Assembly: GCA_030762895.1 (NCBI GenBank)
Contig: CM061066.1
Location: 117,894,715 to 117,958,714 of the forward strand
Direction: 5' to 3'
Source of the DNA: Sophora flavescens
Taxonomy: Eukaryota > Streptophyta > Magnoliopsida > Fabales > Fabaceae
Length of the DNA stretch: 64,000 nucleotides
Position 1 is the first letter of the stretch. Every line of letters begins with the position of its first letter. This document shows positions 34,835-47,280 of the stretch, piece by piece. The notes beneath the pieces are model-generated. The model had not been told where the DNA came from. It saw only the letters and a program-made list of their open reading frames with translations, and made no database searches. Position numbers and translations under genes: made by a program.

Positions 34835-36091
34835 GGGTTAAATATGTTTTTAGTCCCTACAAATATATGATATTTTGTTTTTAGTCCCTATAAAAATTTT
34901 TGAGCAAGTTTAGTCCCTATTAAATGCTCCTTTTTTGTTTTGGTCCTCCTCGTTAAGTTGATTTATTAACTTGATGACATGACAATGTGAAGTTATCTTT
35001 AAGTCCCTATCATATGTATATTTACTAATGAAATGATTTTTTTTTATTATTAGTTTATTAATTTACTTATTATTTATTAATATTATTAAAAAAATTGATG
35101 GACTTACGTAAGTTGTAACAAATCCCTAACCCCCAACTCCGTCTTCCTTCTCCCATTCCCCCAATTCTAATATAGGGTTCTACAGTGTTCTTTTAATTTC
35201 AAAACGTGGTTCTCCCTTATTTCCTCTCCAGCTCCTTATACTCCTCCACCATCCTCTCCCACACTGTCATCTCTTCCTTGATCTGATGATGCCTCAACGA
35301 ATTGTAGTTCTTCAACTTCTCGATTTCCTTGAACTCGAGCTTGAAATCCTGGTTCGTTTTTTCAACCAGCCGCTCAGGAAGAATTGGATTCTGATAAGAG
35401 GATGAAATTGTTGTTGGTGGAGTCTGATAAGAGATGGTGGTGGGAACAGATAATTGGATTGGAAGGAGTGAGAAAGAAATACAAATAAAAGTGTGGATGA
35501 GGTTGAAATGAAGAGAAAATGAAGGTTTGTGTGGGGTTTTCTTTTAATTTGAAGGTGGTGGTGGTGGTTGTTTCTGGTGGTGGTGGTGGTAGTGACATGA
35601 ATGCAAGGGGTGGAAATTTTGGCTTATCCACTTACAGAGTTATTCAAAGACGCAATAGCATTTAGTTGAATGTGTTAACAGTACATGATAATATTCAACT
35701 AGCATTTAGAGAATTGCGTTCTCTAACTAGGAAGGCTCCTGCTACATGTTGGAGAATGGGAGAAGTGAGAGTGAGACAGAGTTGGGGATGGGGTACGGGA
35801 AGATTTGGGTTTAGGGGTTTGTTACATCAGCCCAGTAATTTTTTTTAATAACAACAATAATAAATAATAAGTAAATTAATAATAAAAAATCCACTTCATT
35901 AGTAAATATACATGTGGTAGGGATTCAAAGGTAACTTCACATTGTCATGTCTTCAAGTTAATAAATCAACTTAATGGTGATGACCAAAACCAAAAGGGAG
36001 CATTTAGTAGGGACTAAATTTGTCCAAAAAATTTATAGGGACTAAAAACAAAATATCGTATATTTATAGGGACTAAAAATATATTTAATCC
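34835..36091. mobile_element. Mutator-like element, 1257 bp, 9-bp TSD, with captured coding-like DNA
   Basis: Inverted ends of about 190 bp begin gggttaaatatgtttttagt and, from the right, ggattaaatatatttttagt. They continue through ttagtccctattaaatgctc and the ttgatttattaactt block. Flanks GTATTTTTA (34826-34834) and TTATTTTTA (36092-36100) give a 9-bp duplication with one mismatch. The interior is not repetitive and contains the coding-like minus-strand stretch at 35217-35396. This is the structure of a Pack-MULE. Confidence 0.85.
35217..35396 (-). other. Coding-like fragment inside the Mutator-like element
   Basis: Read on the minus strand it is open for about 60 codons to TAA at 35217: SYQNPILPERLVEKTNQDFK, then LEFKEIEKLKNYNSLRHHQI, then KEEMTVWERMVEEYKELERK. 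The composition is that of a charged helical C-terminus, unlike random AT-rich DNA. I cannot name the source gene. No start codon is visible, consistent with an exon captured from a host gene. Confidence 0.45.
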
Positions 36092-36099
36092 TTATTTTT

Positions 36100-36440
36100 A
36101 TCTTTTATTTACTTTTGGCTTAATTGTACTTTTGGTCCCTCTATTATTGGTCACGTGTGATTTTGGTCTCTCAAGTTTTTTGTATACACACATTTCCAAA
36201 ATACATAAAATAAAAACAAAGAAACACCATACTGATATTAAAAGGAAGAGCTAAATTTAGCTCAAAGTTCATTTACTTCAACTTCTTCTTTTATATATAT
36301 ATATATATAAAAAAAAGATTATTGATGTCCAAAGGCATCACTAGGGAGCAAGACATCATAACTAGGTTGGCACCCCAAGCTCTCATAATCATTTACAGCA
36401 CATCAATTAAGTAACATCAAAGAAAAAAGAAGAAAGAATA
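36100..36440. other. AT-rich junction and LINE 3' tail
   Basis: 36115-36200 carries tacttttggtccctctatta, resembling one end of another Mutator-like repeat without a partner. A (ta)n run occupies 36293-36309. From about 36325 the sequence matches the 3' tail of the neighbouring LINE and of the second LINE at 41010 (aactaggttggcacc in both). Confidence 0.45.
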
Positions 36441-39195
36441 CAAGAAATCATGGGGGGACTATACCAAGACTCATGATAGCAAGAGTCATGTTCAAATCTA
36501 TAACAAGGAAGATCTAGCTTATTTCTAACAAAGTCTTCCCTCAACAAATGGGGGAGAGTACTCTACCAAGTAGAGGATAAATTAGAAACACCAAAGTTAG
36601 TTAAAGAATCAGCACAACCATTCCCTTCTATATACACATGGGAAATTCTAAAAGTGATTTGATTACAAATAGGCAAGCTGTTTAGCCATTTGTTTTTAAG
36701 CCTCCAAGGAACCACATGGCTAGATGAGAAAGTCTCCACAACCATTTTTGAAACACTCTCTAGCCAAAGGAACTTCCAGCCTTTCCAAAATGCAATCTCA
36801 ATAGCCTCCATTGCTGCCATAATCTCAGCAAAGAGAGCATTATGCACTCCTAGATAAATTGAGAAACCACCTTTAAAGTCGCCTCTGAAGTCTCTAAACA
36901 GTCCAGCAGCTGCAGCATGACCCAGAGATCCCTTTGCAACTCCATCCGTGTTACACTTAACCCAGCCACAAAGAGGAGATAGCCAAAGAACTTCTTTGAT
37001 AACCGGAGCTTTGCCAAGATGGGACTAAACTTTGAAGAATTTTAAAATATGAAAATCTTCTATAGCATTGGACATTACTCCTTTTGAGATAGATCCAGAT
37101 AAATTTGTAGCTGAGACAATCAAGTCCATAGCCAAGGCAATCGGGATAGACTTGTTGTTGAACCCGAGAGAGTTCCTACAAAACCAAATCACAGAAACAG
37201 TATGCAAAACAGCAGCAAGGCTTAAATCCTTGACTTGGCTGCAACTATTTCTGTCACCAATCTTCAAAATGGATGCGAAAAAGGAACAATCAAGAGGAAA
37301 ATGAAGAACGTTACCAAGCCAATTCCAAAGCATGGCTGCAAAGTCACAAGACAGGAATAAGTGACTAGATGATTCATCACAACTGCCACATAAAATGCAG
37401 ATAGAAACTGTAATGCATCCTCTCTGCCTTAAGTTCTCATCTGTAGGCAATTTCCTATGCATAAGCCTCCAATATAAGAAGGACTTTGATGGTGGAATAA
37501 ATGGTTTCCAGATTATGGAGCCCTAATTAATGACAGCAGATACTGGATTAAGGAAGTCAAAAGCAGTCTTCATTGTCAAATCTCTTGAGCTAGACTATGT
37601 CCAAACCAAAGAATCAACTGCACGTTCAATAGGAATGACAACATTTTCAATTTTAGCTAGCAAAGCAGGAAATTTTAAGTGGATGTAGTCAAGAAAGCTC
37701 CAAGATTGACTATGAAGTCACTGACTGTTGCAGTTAGCAGATGGTGCACTTCCTGTGGAATTTGTAACATGTCTACAATTGGATCAGATAACCAGTTATA
37801 AGTCCAGAAGTTAATAGATGAGCCATTGCCTATCAACCAAGTTGAGTTCTGAACAATAATCGGAAAATAAGCTTTAACCCCATGCCACACTGAAGATTTC
37901 ACATAACCAGCCACATGGAATCCTCTCCTAAAGAATCTCTTTTCTAGGAATTCATACCAAGGATAAGAAGTAGAGATAATTGTCTAGCTCAATTTCAACA
38001 AAGCAGCCCTGTTTAAGGCCTTAATTCCTCTCAGACCTAAGCCACCTTCAGCAGTAGGAAGACAACATTTCTTCCATGCCACAGTAACAATCTTCTTAAC
38101 CTCAATGTTTCCTGACCAAACAAAGTTTCTAACCCATCTTTCAACTGATTTAAGAAGGGATGCAGGCCAAATGTAAATCTGAAAACTGTAAAAAAACATG
38201 TTGTTTATAATTGAGTCCACTAGCTGAAATCATAATTGAGAGAGTAGAGCCTTTCCAAGAAGCAAGCTTACACTTTACCCTATCTGCAATAGGTTGAAGA
38301 TGAATGGCTTTTGGTTTTCCCTTAAACATAGGGACTCCAAGGTAAGTGAAAGGAAGGTGACCTTGATTGAATCCCAAAACTGAAGATACAACATTCAGTC
38401 TATTAACTGAAACTGCACCAGCAAAGTATTTACATTTTCCAAGGCTTAAGAACTGTCCAGAAATCTCAGCATAGGCCTCAAATAAGGACATCAACATTTG
38501 GAGATTCCTTTTTGTTCCTTTGATGAAAATCATAATGCATCTGCATATAAAACATGTGAGGGAGTATGACATCCTCTAGGGCCTGCATGTGCTTCAACAA
38601 ATCATTATTCACCAACCAAGAGATGCTCCTACTTAAAACATCTTCAGCAAGACAAAAGAGGTGAGGGGATAGGGGGTCACCTTGCCTCACTCCTCTTTTA
38701 CAAGCCAAATAACCAGATGAATGACCATTTATCAAAAAGGACAACCTTGCAGAAGAGAGGATGGTCTTTATCCAAGAGCAGAATTTTGAATGGAAACCAA
38801 AAACATCAAGCACCTTGAGTAAGAAACCCCAATCTAGAGTGTCAAATGCTTTTTTTTTTATGTCAAACTTCATAGCTAGATTTCCACCAAAGCATTTGCT
38901 ATCTAACAAGTTGATTGCTTCAAAAGCAATGCAGATACATTCTATTATCCTTCTTCCTTTCACAAATCCTTTTTGATGAGGAGAAATGATTTTAGGAGCT
39001 ACGGATGCAAGCCTACCTACAAGAATTTTGGAGATGATCTTATATTGGAAATTGGCAACTGCAATTGGCCTAAAATCTTCAATCCTATCAGCTTTAGGGA
39101 ATTTTGGAATCAAAGTAACCAGATTAGAGTTCTGACCAGGAAGAATCCAGTCTTGCTCAAAGAACCGTGAAACTGATTTGAATACATCCTCCCAG
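36325..39195 (-). mobile_element. L1-type LINE, 5' truncated
   Basis: The element reads right to left. Reverse transcriptase comes first (39113-38150), then a zf-RVT region (37462-37025), then an RNase H-like domain (36847-36563), and the 3' tail near 36325. The endonuclease domain and ORF1 are missing, so the copy was 5' truncated at about 39195, as is common for L1 insertions. I could not identify a target duplication. Confidence 0.8.
36563..39113 (-). pseudogene. LINE polyprotein remnant: RT, zf-RVT, RNase H
   Basis: RT motifs are present: MIPKFPKADRIEDFRPIAVA, KGFVKGRRIIECI, AMKFDIKKKAFDTLDWGFLL, and RGVRQGDPLSPHLFCLAEDV. The catalytic YADD reads YADA followed by a stop near 38540, so the active site is destroyed by a small indel or substitution. 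Thumb sequence continues in shifted frames (LPFTYLGVPMFKGKP near 38340; WKKCCLPTAEGGLGLRG near 38050). The zf-RVT pattern HRKLPTDENLRQRG ... CILCGSCDESSSHLFLSCDF lies at 37462-37340. The RNase H-like end (AEIMAAMEAIEIAFWKGWK, FRISHVYIEGNGCADSL) ends at 36563. Several frameshifts separate the pieces. Confidence 0.8.
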
Positions 39196-39472
39196 ATGAT
39201 AAATGTTAGTTTGTTATGTTAATAAAAACCTAACTTTTGCTTTCATTTACATCAACTCACTTCTACAAATTTGTTGTAAATGTTTGTGGTACTAAACTAT
39301 TTAAAACAAGAGGTAGTAGGTTAGATGACACAATAATATGAAACAGATTGGTATTAACTGAGTGTATTTGACATGGGCAAAACAAAAAAAAAATACAATC
39401 TCTATATTTTCACACTAATTTTTTCTACTTGTCTAATAATGTATAAATTTGTCGTTAATCAAGGGTGTTAAA

Positions 39473-39698
39473 TAGTTAGCCGGTGTTTGCTAATAGAGGT
39501 TGGCACATCTGATCAAGTCTTCCGCTTACACCATCTGTGACTTGGGTTCAGTTCCTAGATCTCCCATGTTGGAAGGCAATATGTAAATTCACTATAAATC
39601 CTCGCCGAGGTTGATGGTATTACCTGACCTTGGAAGGGGGCTTGCCTTCCCCTAATCTAAACTTTTTAATCTAAAAAAAAATTAGTTAGCAGGTGTTT
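39473..39698 (+). mobile_element. tRNA-derived SINE with 16-bp target duplication
   Basis: Flanked by tagttagccggtgttt (39473-39488) and tagttagcaggtgttt (39683-39698), a 16-bp duplication with one mismatch. The body of about 194 bp has a box B-like gggttcagttcct at about 39545 and ends in an A-rich tail after ctttttaatct, the order expected for a plus-strand tRNA-related SINE. Box A is weak (ggttggcacatctg). Confidence 0.75.
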
Positions 39699-41004
39699 TA
39701 ATGAATACATTCATAATAATGGTTAATCATTAAATTTAATGTCCTACCCTAAATAAATATTGTTAATTATACTTCCTTAGGGTATTTCGTTTGTAAATTC
39801 TATCATTTTGTTGCTTGCTCTTATTTAAATTTTGTTAAGATTAAAGGTTTCCTTACTCGATCACTGAGATTAAGACAATTCATTCTTTCTACAAAACTTA
39901 AAATTTTCAAAGAATAATCAACAAAATGAATATCTCATTTTGTTAACTTAAAATTCTACGAACAGTTAAAAAAAAATATAAGTATAATTATTTTATTTTA
40001 TTTTCGATAAGTGAAAAAACTTATTTATAGCATCTAGCTTAAGTATTACGGTGTTTAATCTCCCTACCTTTAGGAAGGGTTGAAGGAAACCAGTATATCA
40101 GTTGCTCAAACTAGATAAAATCATTACAAAAGGTCCAAAATCAAATACATTCAGCCCCTTTTTCCAAAATACACCCCTGCGATGGACCCCTCTTTGAAAC
40201 ATGGGAGCTTCTATTGTGCACCAAACATGAGTGTGGTGTAATTTACACCCCACTTTTTGACCTGTGATAGTAAGTTGACATGTTTATTTTATAAATTAAA
40301 AATAAATTCCTAAATTTTTAATTAATTGCAAATTCATCCTTTACCCGTGTTTCAAAACACTCTGCACTTTTTCCCTTTTTTGGATTTTATAAAAATATTG
40401 AAAGATAAAAAATTAGAAAAGTTACCTAAATGATGAAATTTTGAATCTAGAGGTAGTTACTCTTGAAATAAGCACCAAAGAATTATTAAAGATAAATAAA
40501 AAACACCACATAAAATCTATAAAAAGTAAACTGAACAAACACCAATTTTTTTGGTTTTTTTTAAAATGGTGATTTACGGAAAAAATTAAAAGAGATTTTA
40601 TGGCAACTTTTCTAATTTTTCCCGTATATCACTATTTTTTTAAAAAAATCCAAAAAAATGTGTTTGTTAAGTTTGTTTTTTAGAGATTTTCTATGCTATT
40701 TTTTTTTAAAAAAAATTGCTTCTTATTTCAAAGAATAACTGGCTCAAGGTCCAGAATTCCATCGTTTAGACCACCTTCCTATTTTTTTCGTCTTTCACTA
40801 CTTTTATAAAATCCAAAAAATTGTGTTTGTTCAGTTTTTTTTTAGAGATTTTCCTTAGTGTTTTTTTAAAAAAAATATTTTGGTACATATTTCAAAAGGA
40901 ACTACCTGCGGATCCAAAATACCATCGCTTAGACAACTTTTCAAATTTATTTCGTCTTTTACTATTTATTAAAATATTCAAACAAATTGTGTTTCATCTT
41001 TTTT
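39699..41004. repeat. AT-rich region with one inverted and two direct repeat units
   Basis: Between about 40380 and 41000 a unit of roughly 170-190 bp occurs three times. The first copy (about 40405-40560) is inverted relative to the other two (about 40660-40830 and 40830-41000). Shared landmarks are ttgtgtttgttcagtttttt, tttagagattttc, cttatttca and tccatcgtttagac-like text. It resembles a low-complexity satellite-like cluster. 39730-40080 shows nothing I can assign. Confidence 0.5.
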
Positions 41005-41941
41005 AAAGCAAATTGGCATGCAAAAGCATCATTATAGTGGTAATCATCTCAACTAGGTTGGCACCAAAATCACTACCAATCATCTAATCACGCCAAAATA
41101 TTATTAAAAAAGAATAAAATCAAATACAAAAGGCTAAAATGCATTTTTTTTCCTTTATTTATTGGTGAAATTTTGTTTTGGTCCTTTATCTTTCAAACGT
41201 TACTCAAAATGATCATTCTGTCAGATCTATTACCGGATTCCGTTAATGACCCGCCGGAGATCCGCCGGAATCTGGGCATTTCGTCGGAATCTAAGCATTT
41301 ATTCTCTAAACCCTTCCCCTTTATCATTTCTTCTGAATTCAAATTACACACTCATTGTCATCAAAACCCCTTCCCCTTTATAGTATAAACACTCATATGT
41401 ACAAACAATTCATGATTGATTGGGATTTGATTATTAACACAATAAAGGATTTGTTATCTTGGTAGGATGTGGGGCAAGATGTTCTTGAAAGCCATTCAAG
41501 AATATTGGCAGGTTTGGCCTTTACAGTACTCTCAAACTCAGTGGGATAAAATCTAAAGAAACGTTGAAGAAAATTCAAAGAATAAAATCTAAAGAAACAT
41601 TACAACAGTTAAAGTAAAATCTTTTGTAAAACGAGTGGGAACATTATGGAAGATAACGTCTAACATGAACCATTTTAACATATGGTTCAGTGTTGAACCA
41701 TTTAAAACTACCGTTGGATTTATGAATATAATATTCAATGGTTATGATTTTCGAATCCAAACAAAAAAAGTGGACATGCAACTTGAGCTGCCGTGTTTCT
41801 TTGGTATTTGCTAAATGGACCCTTCCATCTTGTAGATAGACCTATATCCGTCTTCCCCAAATCATCGACACCTTCAGATCCCATTGTTCTGCAACTAGAG
41901 TGGGTGGTCCAAGAAGACTCAACTGCGAGTAGATGTAATTT

Positions 41942-44900
41942 CACTACAAAAAAATGGTTATTTGGCGACCGAAAATAGTGACCGAATTTTTTGGTTGTTT
42001 TTTTCTACCGAAATGGCGACCGATTATAGGATCTACATGAAACACTGATTAGAGTTGATACTGCGACCGAAATAGCGACCGAAATAGAGCGTAGCAGAGT
42101 TATCGATCGCTATTTCGGTCGCTAAATAAAGGAAAGTAAAAGTCAGAAATTTATGACTTTTTAGCGACCGAACTGGCGACCGATTTAAATGCAACGGTTA
42201 AACTTCATTTATATTTGCTACCGATATTAATTCGGTTGTTAAACAGCGCGTAAAAAAATTAAAATAGCGAGTGTTAGCGACCGATTTAAAAATCCGTCGC
42301 TAAATTTATGAATTCAAATTTCAAATTAACCCATTTAGCGACCGATTTAGTGACCGAATTAAATCGGTCGCTAAAAATGAAATCCCTAAATCGCGATTTC
42401 CTTTCTCTCTTCCCCCATTTCTCTCTTTTCTTCTACTCTCTCTCGCGCAGCTGCTCTGCTCCACCCCGTCCCTATTCCGGCCTCGCATCACCACCTCTCA
42501 CCGTCTCGTCCTCCTCCGGTCACCACTTGGTAAGGTTCTCCCCTTATCCTTCTCATTTTGTGTTTCTCCTTCTCTGTCTCTCACTATGTCTTCCTCCTCC
42601 CAGTAGCACCGTGCCACCACCGCCACCACCGCCACCACGACCACCACTGTAGCACCGTGACCTCCTTCTTTGGTAAGGTCTCCTCTTCTCTCTCTCTGTG
42701 TATCTCGCTCTCTCTCTCTCTTGCTCGGTTATCTTTGTCTCAGTTTCTCTCAATGTCTCTCTCAGGTGTTGTCACTTCCTCCTCGGCCACCACCATCATC
42801 TCAAGGGGTTCTGTTTGCGCAACCACCACCCCCACAGTCTCCTCTGATCAGTTCTGTCTCAGGTTAGGGTTTAGGGAAGTTCACAAGTATGGGTATTTAT
42901 CTTTGTCAAATTAATCATTGATGTTGTTCTAGTGAAATCCGTAGTAGAGAATTTTGTGAAGAGGGGTATATTGATTTAAATAACTTATTGGATAGATAAT
43001 ATAAGTTAGCTTCCTCTTGATTCACTATCTCTTCGACTGTAATGCTTGGAAGTAGGACTACTATAAGTTTCATGGCCATCCCTGCATAAAATAAGCAAAT
43101 ATGAAGCCAAGAATGTAATTAGTAAATTACAGGCACATTGCATTAGACATAAGGAAGACTATTTTAATGAGTTTGAAGACCAAGTCAATGTGGAGGCAAG
43201 GGTCCTAACCCCAACTTGTAAAGTTTGTAAATTTCCATTGTTGAGTTGAACACTTTATATTTGTTCTTTGGGTATATGAATGTATGGAGGTTTGATAAAA
43301 ATTTGATGGCTAATTAATGGCTGGCCTTTGAGATTCTTTTTTTTTTTTCGATGGAGATTGGTAAGTGAGGGATGGTGGGAGGAAACATTTGTTTTCAAAC
43401 TTCTTGAACCGTTGAATTCCAAGGTCAAGGTCCCTTGAAAATGATTATGTTACACCCTGCAATACAACTTGAATCCATCTATGTCATGTAATATATTTTT
43501 TTTAAGGCTTGCTCATCCTTGTTTCTCTTATTTAGATTACTCAAGTACATTGTTGTTTCAACTATGAGATGATTAGGATAGTGAATCCAAATACATCTTT
43601 ACTAAGCATACTTGAGAAAAGTAATTTTCCTTTGCTCTAATTTCTGCATGTTCCCAACTACTTGACTTATTTTGCAACTATGGTTCACCATGAATTAAAA
43701 TACGTCCAAAGAATGAGGATTGGAATGAAAGTGACTTTGTTGGTTTTGAATACTATGTATTTGGAAATGTTGCATGAATTGCTTGGGTGTTGCTAGGGAA
43801 TGCTTGAGGTGAGTGGGCAAATTGGGTGCATTATAATTGAACAACAATAAAGGGGTTGTCTTGCTGCAATGGTGGAAAGCTATCTTTTTGTATTTCTTTT
43901 CTTTTGGCGGATGCATTCGTGTATTTCTTTTATTTGTAGTGCTGATCGACTTGGTAAAATATAGTGTGCAATGGCAATGACACCTTTGGGTCATATTGAG
44001 GATAATGAGGTATATCTACTTATGTATGAATGATGAAATTAGATAATGAAGTATTAAGTATAGGGTTAGATAAAATGAAGGGTGGGGCACAATTTGCCAG
44101 GGACATGACGTGCCGTCATCATTCAAACATTATTCACATTAGAAAGCAGCTCTGTACACAATATTATGAAAGCAACTCTGGTTTTCTACTCATTTGTTTC
44201 ACTAGGCAATGGAGCTTTCCAGAAATAGTTGTTGATGACCATCCTTACTAGGTTATCTAGGCATTTCCAGTAGGAAAAGTCCTCTCTATGACCATCCTTC
44301 AAAATGACGTAAAAGCATCTGCTTTCCTGAAAACTACTATGTTTGCTAATCTGTAAAGTTGCATGTGAAGTTGCATTTCTTTGTTCTATTTTAACATGCT
44401 AGTATGCTACATGGATCTTTCCATCTTTTCTTATTATCACTTGATGAAGTTTAGACATATGACTTATTTTCCTTATCGTTTTATCAGAAAATGGATCCGA
44501 CTAAATGTTTTGAGACAGTCATCCATTTAGAACAGTGCATGATATCTCATCAAATTAAGAATAACGATCGGATTCACGTAATGATGGTTAAGGCATAAAC
44601 TAATCATTACTAAATTGTTCTTGTGTATTTACAGGATTTGATTTCAATCCCGCGATCATTCTACCGTCGTTGGGGACAAGAAATACCGCGTGTTGTGACT
44701 ATTGAAGACAAATGTGGAAATCTGTTCAATGGGAATATAGTAATCCATGAGGATCGCCCATATTTTGCAAAATGATACAAATGGTATCAAGGAGTTGTAT
44801 TTGTTGTCCACTGGTGCATTGGCAAAGTTTAAGTACCTTGGGGATTCTCGCTTCTACATGTTCATCCCTTTTGAAGATTGATGAGTTTTGATATTTTGAT

Positions 44901-45441
44901 TAGTACTTATTGACTGTGGTGTGTTTTTATTGTTTGATCGTTAATTAGTACATTATTAAACTTTTTTTTATAAACAATTATTAAACTTGCGTTAATTAAT
45001 GTATGTGTTTTTTTGATCATATTGATTGTGGTGTTTTGGATCGTTAGTACATCATATTTACATTTTCTATTTATTCAAAAAAAAATATTGGTGTATTTTG
45101 TTTATATCAGTTACAGGAAAATTTGGTCGGTAGGATCAAGTTACAGGAAAATATTTATAAAAAAAAAATTCAAAATTTGCGACCGAAATAGCGACCGAAT
45201 ATTAGTCACCAAATTCGATTGCGACCAACTATACGGCGACCGAAATATATAATTTTGTGACCGAAATATCGGTCGTAAATTTGCGACCGAAATACAAATT
45301 CGGTCACTAAACATTTAGCCACCAGGGTTTCTACTACCCCCTTAATTCGGTCGCTAATTCGGTCGCTACACAATATAGCAACCGAATTATCATGTTTAGC
45401 GACCGAAATCTTCGGTCGCTAAATAGTTTTTTTTTGTAGCG
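41942..45441 (+). mobile_element. CACTA element copy D2 carrying a B3-like gene, TSD TTT
   Basis: Starts CACTACAAAAAAATGG at 41942 and ends TTTTTTTGTAGCG at 45441 (last TG now CG), with TTT on both sides. Subterminal arrays of gcgaccgaaa and tttcggtcgc occupy about 41960-42380 and 45175-45425. It shares ends, layout and the B3-like exons with D1, but the central 1.5 kb has diverged strongly. No transposase is present. Confidence 0.88.
44491..44882 (+). pseudogene. B3-like domain gene fragment in CACTA copy D2
   Basis: Homologous to 17385-17774. The exon with MDPTKCFETVIHLEQ starts at 44491, but its donor has changed (cagtgcat in place of caggtac). Exon 2 starts at 44635 and reads DLISIPRSFYRRWGQEIPRV, with Arg where D1 has a stop. 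A single-base insertion near 44773 (gcaaaatgatac against gcaacatatac) shifts the frame and brings a stop. The later part (KYLGDSRFYMFIP) persists in another frame. The two copies are dead for different reasons, so the family's source gene was intact after they separated. Confidence 0.5.
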
Positions 45442-45944
45442 TTTGTAAATATTGAGTATCAAGTTTGCCTCGTGTTCTCTCGTTATACTGATGTGTAAGG
45501 TAAAGGAAAGGGTTTTTGGTTTATCTATATTTCCATATCGTTAAATAAAGTTTAGGTTATGGCCCCCCTCGTCATTGCTATCGGTTTGGATTGGGAGAAT
45601 AGGACGAAGCAAGTCCGGTAAGATGACGCAACTGATTTGTTGCAAGACAATGTTTTGGTTGCACCCTTTTAAAAGAATTCAACCGAGCCTGAATGATGTC
45701 TTTGCTTGAACTATTCAGATCTAAATGATAAAAACATATAATGGATAAGGGTTGCTACAAAACGAATGTAAAAAAATATGAGATGTGAAAATGGCAAAAA
45801 AAATAATTGGGTTTGGTAGCGGGTAGTGTAGACCGGTCCTCTGTAAAATGGGTTTTTTTTGACCCAGCTGGAGATAGGGGAAGAGGCTCACACGTTGCTT
45901 TCTGGTTAACGTTTAAATCCAAACAAGTGTCCACCGTTACATGG

Positions 45945-46095
45945 TTTCGTTTAGTGGCGGAGTGGTTGGTTTCATTCGTTTTAGTTAAGATGTAGCGGGT
46001 TCGAACCTCAGGTTGGACCTGTGTAGGAATCGAACACGCGACCTCATAATAACAAAGAGAGGCACTTGCCACCAGACTAGCATTAAATACTTGGC
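45945..46095. mobile_element. Two tRNA-like (Pol III promoter) heads facing each other
   Basis: On the plus strand box A TGGCGGAGTGG (45955-45965) fits the consensus exactly and box B GGTTCGAACCT (45998-46008) matches 10 of 11. On the minus strand a second pair lies about 46030-46085: TGGCAAGTGCC (weaker) and TGTTCGATTCC (10 of 11). The two B boxes are about 20 bp apart, tail to tail. Neither folds convincingly as a tRNA. They look like heads of two SINEs joined in opposite orientation. Confidence 0.45.
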
Positions 46096-46149
46096 AATCT
46101 ATTACGAAATAAAATATTTGTAGTAACAAAAAATGAAACATTTACATCT

Positions 46150-46440
46150 CATCTCCTACCTCCAGTGGGTCAAGAAGATCGATTTTGCAGAAATTGAGAT
46201 ATTGCGAATCTATGGTATATGTTGCCCCATTCAACTTGTTTCTCTCCCAAAGAATCCCATAATTTAACACATTTCCCCCACAACCTTGCTTGACTCTTTT
46301 GGAACCATTTTTCCAGTATAAAAGAATGATATGTGCAGATGATGATTTACAAAGTTTTCTTATTAAAAAAAGTTCAATTTCTTCCGCATTGAGGAGAAGA
46401 GGGCGTGGGGCCGGTATGCCCCCTCCTCTTCTTATTACAA
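46150..46440 (-). other. Unidentified coding-like stretch in the Mutator-like element
   Basis: Two overlapping minus-strand frames are open. One has about 95 codons (RPLLLNAEEIELFLIRKL ... ATYTIDSQYLNFCKIDLLDP, ending VGDEM stop). The other is shorter but protein-like (LEKWFQKSQARLWGKCVKLW, then DSLGEKQVEWGNIYHRFAIS, ending NRSS stop). At most one is real. I recognise neither. It may be a host exon captured by the Mutator-like element. Confidence 0.25.
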
Positions 46441-47280
46441 TCCCCTAAATTTAACTCCAATCTTGTCAATACTTCCTCAAAACTTCATAAAAGGGTTGAA
46501 TATATGACATATCGAGCTCTTTCTCTGGCTCTTGTATCACTGTAGCACACTTCTTGCAGAATGAAGTGTTGACTTCGACGAATGTCCAGGTGACTAGAGA
46601 AGGAGACCACTTCGACGAAGGAGACCGCTAAAATCGAGCTTTGCAGACATACCCACCTATAAGTTTACACAGGCCCCTATCAACAATTATTTTTCAATTG
46701 GGTAACCTGCAAATAGTGCTAAAACCAGCTCCAGAGGGTGATTTAAATGACTCGGCCGTGAACCATATGTTGAAATATTTTATCCTAGCCTTCACCATTA
46801 TGGAATGAAGGAAGAATTTCCTTCATAAAATTTGAACCTATGGACCGTTTATTGCAGTCCAACAGCAAAATAGCAATAACCAAAGAGAACAGAAAACAAG
46901 ACCATAGGTCCAACCAGCAACAAAGTCCCACCCAATACCTTAATCACATTCTATAAACAAAACATTTGGAGCAGCAACAAAACTAAAATAAACCAGACAA
47001 TATTCTTTTAAAGTACCCCAATCTATGATAGTACAACATGGTTAGTGATTATAGCTTCTTCTTCAAGACAATTAACTCCATAAAAAATACACCCGCACCA
47101 TCATAAAATATTATAGGACAATACCATTTTCTTTATATCACATTCCTCAAAGCCAAAGCCCATATTGCATCCTTCCCACCCGAACCCCTTCCCCTTTAAC
47201 AAAGCTTTAAAGAAAACTTTGATTTAAGAAGAAATGAGATGAAGGAGAAGAGTTTTGAGAATAAATGCCCAGTTTCCGGT

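Noticed and set aside
42308..42914. Pro/Ser-rich ORFs as protein genes
   Set aside because: Low-complexity CT/CAC repeats open in several frames at once; the corresponding D1 region does not conserve the protein.
45950..46010. Possible tRNA gene
   Set aside because: Boxes A and B are good, but there is no acceptor stem or anticodon arm that pairs, so a SINE head fits better.
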